DNA from: an uncultured Rhizobiaceae group bacterium
GTDB lineage: Bacteria > Pseudomonadota > Alphaproteobacteria > Rhizobiales > Rhizobiaceae
Direction: 5' to 3'
DNA: 11,749 bases
Assembly (NCBI GenBank): GCA_938030645.1
Contig: CALHHQ010000190.1
Coordinates: 1 to 11,749 of the forward strand
This document shows positions 6,852 through 11,749 of this stretch, in pieces (position 1 is the first letter of the stretch; every line of letters begins with the position of its first letter). Under the pieces are notes generated by a model. The model searched no databases and had not been told where the DNA came from. It saw only the letters and a program-made list of their open reading frames with translations. Position numbers and translations under genes: made by a program.

Positions 6852-7583
6852 CTAAAATTTATAAGCTGGTAGTGATTTGAAAGCAGTGCGAAGCGCATCA
6901 CCCCAACCGTTGGAAATTGCTTGATAGTATTCGTTATCTGCCTCGATACGAGCCTGGTTGGTTATTGTTAAGCTGTCAGCTTGGTAGGTCAATAAATCCA
7001 AAGGCATACCGACGGAAAGGTTTGCCTTGATCGTCGAATCAAACGAAACCATCAATAGTTTTGCCGCGTCTTCAAAACTCATATCAGGTTCATAGGCTCG
7101 CACTATTATCGGCTTACCATATTTAGCTTCACCGATCTGAAAGAACGGCGTCTCGGTGGTCACCTCAACAAAATTACCTTCCGGATAAATGAGAAACAGT
7201 GTCGGATCACTGCCCTTGATCTGCCCGCCTAAAATTATCGAGGCTTTGAACTTCGAACTGGCTGATTGACCGCCGGACGAACTGTTCTTTATCACCTCCT
7301 TCAAGGTTGCTCCGACAAGGCGGGCAACTTGAAACATGGAAGGCTCATGCAAAATGGTTGGGCTTCGTTCAGAGATTGCCTTTGAGCGTTCTTCGATCAG
7401 GCTGACCAATGATTGAGTGGTGGCGAGATTACCTGCTGTCATAAGCGTAATGACGCGTTCTCCCGGAACTTCCCAAGTGAACATCTTTTTCGTCATCGAA
7501 AAATTGTCGACACCGGCATTGGTGCGGGTGTCTGACATGAGGATTAGACCCTTGTTCAGTCGAAGGCCTACACAGTAAGTCAT
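6852..7583 (-). CDS. anbu: Anbu, proteasome-like Ntn hydrolase (ancestral beta subunit)
   Basis: The product of 243 residues has normal Anbu length (about 240-250). The start is ATG 7583-7581, giving MTYCVGLRLNKG; the open frame extends 75 bases further, but that stretch lacks family character. After removal of Met1, Thr1 would be the N-terminal nucleophile with no propeptide. Counting from it, Asp17 lies in LMSD and Lys32 in TKKM, matching the Thr1/Asp17/Lys33 set of proteasome beta subunits with a one-residue shift. The family (COG3484, predicted proteasome-type protease) has a proteasome beta fold and is reported to form open or helical ring assemblies, with physiological substrate unsettled. 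It is the last gene of the operon, 49 bases after transglutaminase-like protein 1, where it is predicted to hydrolyse the peptide or isopeptide product of the upstream enzymes. Identity is firm; function is inferred. Confidence 0.93.
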   Translation of the reverse strand: MTYCVGLRLNKGLILMSDTRTNAGVDNFSMTKKMFTWEVPGERVITLMTAGNLATTQSLVSLIEERSKAISERSPTILHEPSMFQVARLVGATLKEVIKNSSSGGQSASSKFKASIILGGQIKGSDPTLFLIYPEGNFVEVTTETPFFQIGEAKYGKPIIVRAYEPDMSFEDAAKLLMVSFDSTIKANLSVGMPLDLLTYQADSLTITNQARIEADNEYYQAISNGWGDALRTAFKSLPAYKF

Positions 7584-7632
7584 TGGAAAAGTCCAGCTTT
7601 GGATTCGTTTATGATAGCAGGGTTCGTAGTGT

Positions 7633-8430
7633 TTACTGCTGAATTTGCAGTGACACAATCATGGATTCATTAGCGGTTCCCATTCGCACACCAGAAATCG
7701 GAGCCGCGTCTCTTGAATCAAGGCCAGTCGCCAATCTTACATAACGCTCGTCTGGCGAAATCCCGTTGGATATGTCGAACCCAACCCAACCCAGTCCCTG
7801 CAAGTGCGCTTCAGCCCACGCATGACTGGCATCTTGATCCACCCGATCATTCATCATCAAATAACCGCTCACATAGCGCGCCGGAATTCCCGCTTTCCGT
7901 GCTGCAGAAACGAAAATCTGGGCATGGTCCTGACAAACACCACCACCGGAAATGATGGCTTCTTCTGCAGTTGTTCCAACAAACGTGCCACCTTTGCCAT
8001 ATGGCACCGCATTCAGCACAGCTCTAGATAGCGTGTGCAGGTCGTCAAGCTGACTGTCTGTTGTGCCGATAATTCGGGCCAGTTTTGCAACGCCCTTGCC
8101 AGGTGCGGTGCGTCGTGTGTGTTGTTGAAAATGCCAAAGCGGAGCAGTTCCATAAACCTTTCCCAGCACGCCAACAGTATCATTCGTTTCAACCTCACCA
8201 CTTGCAATAATGCGCACTTCATTCCGGTCGGGTTCAACCCTCACCAGCATCGTGTGATTTTTATGTTGGTCTAGAAATGTCAGCTCGGTGTCGCCGCCTT
8301 CAATGGCCACATTCCAATTCAAGACTTTCTGCTGCGGATTATCCATAGGTGTGAGCCGCACCTGTTGAAGCGCATAGCTCACTGGCTCATCGTAGGAATA
8401 ACTTGTCGTATGGGTGATCTTAAGTTTCAC
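7633..8430 (-). CDS. Transglutaminase-like thiol enzyme 1 (Anbu cluster)
   Basis: The product of 265 residues starts at GTG 8430-8428, three bases after the alpha-E stop. The N-terminal part, KLKITHTTSYSYDEPVSYAL, is the bacterial transglutaminase-like N-terminal domain. The core domain follows, with the papain-like triad Cys166 (GGGVCQDHA), His203 (ASHAWAEAHL) and Asp219 (GWVGFDISNG). Such proteins act as cysteine peptidases or acyl-transferases on amide bonds; no signal peptide or membrane segment is seen, so a cytoplasmic location is likely. The only Shine-Dalgarno-like bases (AGGA) overlap the preceding TAG stop, one base before GTG, which suggests translation by coupling to alpha-E. The placement next to anbu, ATP-grasp and alpha-E genes is conserved in the family context. 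The substrate is unknown. Confidence 0.9.
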   Translation of the reverse strand: MKLKITHTTSYSYDEPVSYALQQVRLTPMDNPQQKVLNWNVAIEGGDTELTFLDQHKNHTMLVRVEPDRNEVRIIASGEVETNDTVGVLGKVYGTAPLWHFQQHTRRTAPGKGVAKLARIIGTTDSQLDDLHTLSRAVLNAVPYGKGGTFVGTTAEEAIISGGGVCQDHAQIFVSAARKAGIPARYVSGYLMMNDRVDQDASHAWAEAHLQGLGWVGFDISNGISPDERYVRLATGLDSRDAAPISGVRMGTANESMIVSLQIQQ

Positions 8431-8433
8431 GTC

Positions 8434-9375
8434 CTAACCATTGAACCTGTAATCGAGTTCTATCTGTGCCCCGACGGCGTTGTTCTCGCGGATAAAGTCG
8501 CCAATAAACTGATGCAGGCCTGTCTCGAATATTGAACCGATATCATTTTTCTTCAACTTGGATTGCAAACTGTCGGCGAGGTCGTGGCACGGCAATCGCT
8601 CCCCATAGTCTTTAGCGAGATAGCCGAGATTTGCGACCAGATGTTTTGTGCAAAACGCTAGTGACCGTGGAAATCTGGCATCCAACATGAGGAACTCTGC
8701 AATTGTTGATGACGTCATTTCGCTTTCATTTAGCCAACGAAATGCGCGGTGCGCCGATACTGACCGCAAAACGGTTTCCCATTGTACATTATCAATCGAT
8801 GATCCGACAAAGCTCGCTGACGGCAAAAGTGTGTAGTACTTTACGTCAATAATTCGAGCCGTATTGTCTGCACGTTCGAGCGCTGTGCCAATCATCGCAA
8901 AATCGAATATGTCATTGCGCAACATGGTGCCGTGCAATGCTCCGCGAACCAGTGCGCTTTGCTGACGGATGATGCCGAGTATGGCAGGAAGTTCAGTCTC
9001 CTTTACTGGCTTCTTCAACGCTGATTTCAGCGTCATCCAGTTTTCGTTAACAGATTCCCACACCTCGGTTGTCAACGCGGTTCGCACCATCCGCGCATTG
9101 GTGCGGGCTTTTTCCGTAACGGAAATGACACTTGAAGGATTTGTTGTATCACGGAGCAGATAATCAACCACATTGGCGGCGTTAAAGGTGTCGTATTTCG
9201 CCCCGTAGCCATCTTTGACGCCAGCGGTTGTGACAACAGATTTCCATTCGGTCTCGCTGTCGGTTGAACGGGTCAGCGCAATTCGAAACCCTGCTTCAAC
9301 CAGCCTCGCTGTGTTTTCACCCCGCTCCAGAAAACGGAACATCCAATAGAGGCCACCTGCGGTTTTGCCGAGCAT
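8434..9375 (-). CDS. Alpha-E domain protein (DUF403)
   Basis: The product of 313 residues has the family's normal length. The alpha-E fold is all-helical and of unknown biochemical role; it is almost always encoded beside, or fused to, circularly permuted ATP-grasp and transglutaminase-like proteins, so a role as helper or substrate-binding partner is inferred. The N-terminus MLGKTAGGLYWMFRFLERGE is diagnostic. The motif ERxxNTAR occurs twice, at residues 17-24 and 167-174, and carries the conserved acidic residues for which the family is named. No membrane segment or signal peptide is seen. ATG 9375-9373 has an excellent Shine-Dalgarno that lies inside the last codons of the ATP-grasp gene; the intergenic gap is three bases. 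Family identity is firm, function unknown. Confidence 0.93.
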   Translation of the reverse strand: MLGKTAGGLYWMFRFLERGENTARLVEAGFRIALTRSTDSETEWKSVVTTAGVKDGYGAKYDTFNAANVVDYLLRDTTNPSSVISVTEKARTNARMVRTALTTEVWESVNENWMTLKSALKKPVKETELPAILGIIRQQSALVRGALHGTMLRNDIFDFAMIGTALERADNTARIIDVKYYTLLPSASFVGSSIDNVQWETVLRSVSAHRAFRWLNESEMTSSTIAEFLMLDARFPRSLAFCTKHLVANLGYLAKDYGERLPCHDLADSLQSKLKKNDIGSIFETGLHQFIGDFIRENNAVGAQIELDYRFNG

Positions 9376-9378
9376 CCG

Positions 9379-10806
9379 CTAGTCCTCCAAAACCCAGGTG
9401 TCTTTTGTGCCGCCACCTTGGCTCGAATTGACCACCAAAGATCCTGCTTTCAATGCCACGCGGGTAAGCCCTCCTGGTGTGATGCTTACCTTATTGGGTG
9501 AAACCAGAACGAAGGGTCGCAAATCTACATGGCGAGGTGCGAGTTGTTTTTTGGTAAAGATGGGAACGGTCGAAAGTGAGAGCGTTGGTTGCGCGATATA
9601 GTTGCCAGGGTTTGATTTCAGCTTTGCAGTGAAAGCGGAAAGTTCTTTCTGACTGGCGGCCGGGCCAACCAACATGCCGTATCCACCGGAACCATGAACC
9701 TCCTTAACGACAAGTTCTGACAAATGTTCCAGCACATATTGCAAAGAGGCTGGCTCGGAACAGCGCCATGTTTCGACGTTCTTCAGGATCGCTTTCTCAC
9801 CTGTGTAGAATTCGATGATATCAGGCATATAAGAGTAAATTGCTTTGTCATCGGCAATTCCGGTTCCCGGTGCATTTGCAATCGTGATATTGCCGGCGCG
9901 ATAGACATCCATGATGCCCGGCACTCCGAGCATCGATTCCGGCTTGAAGTTCAAAGGGTCGAGATACTCGTCGTCCACCCGACGATAAAGAACATCGATC
10001 ACTTTATAACCTTGTGTCGTACGCATGGCGATATGACCATCGACAACACGTAAATCATGACCTTCAACCAGTTCGACACCCATTTGATCAGCAAGAAACG
10101 AGTGCTCAAAATACGCAGAATTGTGAATACCAGGCGTCAACACCGCAACGGTTGGCTTGCCTTCACAAGAATGCGGTGCGCATGCAGCCAACGATTTGCG
10201 CAGATTTTTGGGATAATCGCTGACGGGTTGAACTTTAATCTGGCTGAACAACTCCGGAAACATGTGCAACATCGTTTCACGGTTTTCCAGCATGTAGGAA
10301 ACGCCTGAGGGTGTTCGCGCATTGTCTTCCAGTACGAAAAAATCGTCTTCGCCTGTGCGCACGATGTCGGTTCCGACAATGTGGGTATAAACGTCACCCG
10401 GCGGTGACATGCCGATCATCTGAGGAAGGAAAGCCGCATTTTGTGAGATCAGTTCTATGGGAACCCTCCCAGCTCGTAAAATCTCTTGCCGATTATAGAT
10501 GTCATGCAGAAAAGCATTGATCGCTCGCACGCGTTGCTCGATCCCCTTCGATAGGCGCGTCCATTCCCGGCTGGAAAGAATGCGTGGGACAAGATCGAAA
10601 GGTATCAGACGTTCTTGAGCAGCGGCCTGACCGTATACGTTGAATGTAATACCCGTACGGCGGAAGAACGCTTCGGCTTCTTTCGACTTCTTGGTCAGTC
10701 GAGCCGGGTCTTCGCTACCGAACCACTTTTCGTAGTTGTCATACGGTTGACGAACGCCTTCGCTACCGAAAAGCATTTCATCAAAGTTTTTTCTGTCAGA
10801 CCCCAT
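9379..10806 (-). CDS. Circularly permuted ATP-grasp amidoligase-type protein (type 2)
   Basis: The product of 475 residues starts at ATG 10806-10804; a TTG directly before it is less likely. It belongs to the circularly permuted ATP-grasp type 2 family (formerly DUF404/DUF407), predicted to activate a carboxylate as acyl-phosphate and join it to an amine, making a peptide bond without a ribosome. Approximate positions of visible motifs: EDNARTPSGVSYMLENR (160-176), YRRVDDEYLDP (274-284), NAPGTGIADDKAIYSYMPD (311-329), the glycine-rich nucleotide loop VVKEVHGSGGYGM (366-378), RHVDLRPFV (425-433) and NSSQGGGTKDTWVL (460-473). The Glu/Asp/Asn/Arg residues in these are the likely ATP and magnesium ligands. 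It is cytoplasmic by lack of signal or membrane segments. No strong Shine-Dalgarno is seen before its ATG. The acceptor and donor substrates are unknown. Confidence 0.92.
   Translation of the reverse strand: MGSDRKNFDEMLFGSEGVRQPYDNYEKWFGSEDPARLTKKSKEAEAFFRRTGITFNVYGQAAAQERLIPFDLVPRILSSREWTRLSKGIEQRVRAINAFLHDIYNRQEILRAGRVPIELISQNAAFLPQMIGMSPPGDVYTHIVGTDIVRTGEDDFFVLEDNARTPSGVSYMLENRETMLHMFPELFSQIKVQPVSDYPKNLRKSLAACAPHSCEGKPTVAVLTPGIHNSAYFEHSFLADQMGVELVEGHDLRVVDGHIAMRTTQGYKVIDVLYRRVDDEYLDPLNFKPESMLGVPGIMDVYRAGNITIANAPGTGIADDKAIYSYMPDIIEFYTGEKAILKNVETWRCSEPASLQYVLEHLSELVVKEVHGSGGYGMLVGPAASQKELSAFTAKLKSNPGNYIAQPTLSLSTVPIFTKKQLAPRHVDLRPFVLVSPNKVSITPGGLTRVALKAGSLVVNSSQGGGTKDTWVLED
9383..9388 (-). 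promoter_or_regulatory. Internal ribosome binding site of alpha-E, inside the end of the ATP-grasp gene
   Basis: On the minus strand GGAGGA lies within the last two sense codons of the ATP-grasp gene, seven bases before ATG 9375, and the ATP-grasp TAG falls between them. Translation of the two genes is thus probably coupled and their products made in fixed ratio. Confidence 0.75.
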
Positions 10807-10864
10807 CAACCAACATTAACTCTTTGAACCCGATACACAACAGCAGTTCGAGAGTTTTTGGCAA

Positions 10865-11644
10865 TCAAAGCTGACGGGCAACTTTCACAGATTGCTGTCT
10901 TAATTCCAGCAACCCGTACGCCGTCAAAAAAGCCACGTCAGCGGCGTCGCGTCCAACACCGATGCGAACGACATCTTCAGCCTTGGCCATGCCTGTAGGG
11001 TCCACCAGATGCCAAGCGCCACCAAGATAAACTTCTACCACGGCATGAAAATCTTGAGGATCGACATCCGGTGCGTATGCACTGACCATACGAGCGGGAA
11101 TTGCAACTGCCCGCGCCATGGCGATGAGTACATGGGCGTAATCGCGGCAAACGCCTTGGCGACTGGAAAAGGTATCATGAGCGGTGGTTTGAGCATCGCT
11201 GGCACCTGATACATATTGGATGTTCTCGTTTATCCAATCTCGCATCTCAGAAACGAGAGCGCCTCCAGTAAGGTCGCCGAACTCACCTGTCGTGAACGCA
11301 TGAAACTGCTCGGGGTGGCAGAACCGGGACGACATGAGATATTTGATAGCATCGCTTGGTAGCTCCCAGAGTGGAGTTTGTTGGAGACTGGCTAAATCGA
11401 CAGACAATCGAGAAACAGAAATTGTCGCTTCATAGGCACATTCAAATTCCCTCTTCGCCTGCAGCCAAATGCGTTCACCAATTCCATCCTCCCCCGCAAC
11501 CCGACGCATCGCGAGTTCAGGTGTCAAAGTCAGTTTATCAAACACTAATTCCTGATCGCCATCCGGAGCCGCCTCGATTTGCAAAAGTATGTCGCAGGGT
11601 TGTGAAGCAGTGTACGAGAGATGCGCGTTGATTTGGATTTTCAA
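10865..11644 (-). CDS. Transglutaminase-like thiol enzyme 2 (Anbu cluster, first gene)
   Basis: With the TTG start at 11644-11642 the protein has 259 residues and begins MKIQINAHLSYTASQPCDIL, as relatives do; the open frame goes back to a TTG at 11683, which would add 13 residues. AGGA six bases before TTG 11644 supports the shorter form. It has an N-terminal transglutaminase-associated beta domain and a core with the triad Cys166 (SRQGVCRDYAHV), His200 (DFHAVVEV) and Asp215 (WHLVDPTG). RDYAHVLIAMARAVAIPAR is the usual helix after the catalytic cysteine. It is predicted to be a cytoplasmic cysteine peptidase or amide transferase. It is clearly divergent from transglutaminase-like protein 1, so the two probably handle different substrates or steps. 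It is the first gene of the minus-strand operon, 58 bases before the ATP-grasp gene. The substrate is unknown. Confidence 0.9.
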   Translation of the reverse strand: MKIQINAHLSYTASQPCDILLQIEAAPDGDQELVFDKLTLTPELAMRRVAGEDGIGERIWLQAKREFECAYEATISVSRLSVDLASLQQTPLWELPSDAIKYLMSSRFCHPEQFHAFTTGEFGDLTGGALVSEMRDWINENIQYVSGASDAQTTAHDTFSSRQGVCRDYAHVLIAMARAVAIPARMVSAYAPDVDPQDFHAVVEVYLGGAWHLVDPTGMAKAEDVVRIGVGRDAADVAFLTAYGLLELRQQSVKVARQL

Positions 11645-11650
11645 GAAGTT

Positions 11651-11654
11651 TCCT
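11651..11654 (-). promoter_or_regulatory. Ribosome binding site that sets the transglutaminase 2 start
   Basis: On the minus strand AGGA lies six bases before TTG 11644, in frame. The upstream TTG 11683 has no such site. Confidence 0.6.
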
Positions 11655-11749
11655 AAGGTTACTTGGTGCGCTCGCACAATCAAAATTTGATAACCGCATT
11701 CGGATCAAAATGCACTCGAAAGCTACTGCGGTGCGCGCAAAATCCGACA
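11655..11749 (-). other. Leader and presumed promoter region of the Anbu operon
   Basis: This is the only room before the first gene of the five-gene operon, so a promoter is expected here or just beyond the window. I see a short inverted repeat GTGCG-CT-CGCAC at 11666-11677 and an AT-rich stretch on the minus strand (TTATCAAATTTTGA, about 11683-11696), but no convincing -35/-10 pair. The upstream gene lies outside the window. Confidence 0.3.

Noticed and set aside
7584..7603. Alternating TGGA/TCCA repeats before the anbu start as a switchable hairpin
   Set aside because: Stems are only four pairs; too weak and too short to distinguish from chance.
10057..10308. Plus-strand small frames within the ATP-grasp gene as a possible tag-substrate gene
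   Set aside because: They lie wholly antisense to the conserved ATP-grasp frame, lack ribosome binding sites and do not resemble a Pup-like or Gly/Gln-ended tag.

Overview
The window reads as a piece of an alphaproteobacterial chromosome of mid GC content, probably from a marine or Hyphomicrobiales/Rhodobacter-like lineage. This is inferred from a tandem glycine riboswitch upstream of gcvT, a single-chain GcvP, a DddP-like M24 gene and a complete Anbu-type gene cluster. The species cannot be named from sequence alone. It holds eight complete protein genes, one truncated gene and one clear structured RNA. No tRNA, rRNA, insertion sequence, CRISPR array or phage signature was seen.

Left part (1-5594): a truncated minus-strand gene for a DddP-like M24 metalloprotein starts at 939 and runs off the left edge. 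It is divergent from the glycine cleavage operon. The operon's control region holds a candidate sigma70-type promoter (about 1046-1074), a tandem glycine riboswitch (1105-1283, both P1 helices readable) and a hairpin with a T-rich tail (1284-1318). gcvT, gcvH and gcvP follow with 13- and 18-base gaps and encode the T, H and P proteins; the L protein (lipoamide dehydrogenase) is not in the window.

Middle (5595-6851): a plus-strand membrane fatty acid desaturase with three histidine boxes follows gcvP. Its best start is a TTG at 5700 behind a strong Shine-Dalgarno. The 144-base gap after it separates two convergent transcription units and contains two small hairpins.

Right part (6852-11749): a minus-strand five-gene operon, in transcription order: transglutaminase-like protein 2, circularly permuted ATP-grasp protein, alpha-E protein, transglutaminase-like protein 1, and the proteasome-like Ntn hydrolase Anbu. 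The three central genes are nearly abutting (3-base gaps). This set has been predicted from gene neighbourhoods to make and/or process a peptide or protein tag (ATP-grasp ligation, thiol-peptidase or transglutaminase transfer, proteasome-fold hydrolysis), but to my knowledge its substrate and biological role are unknown. It is the most interesting system in the window.
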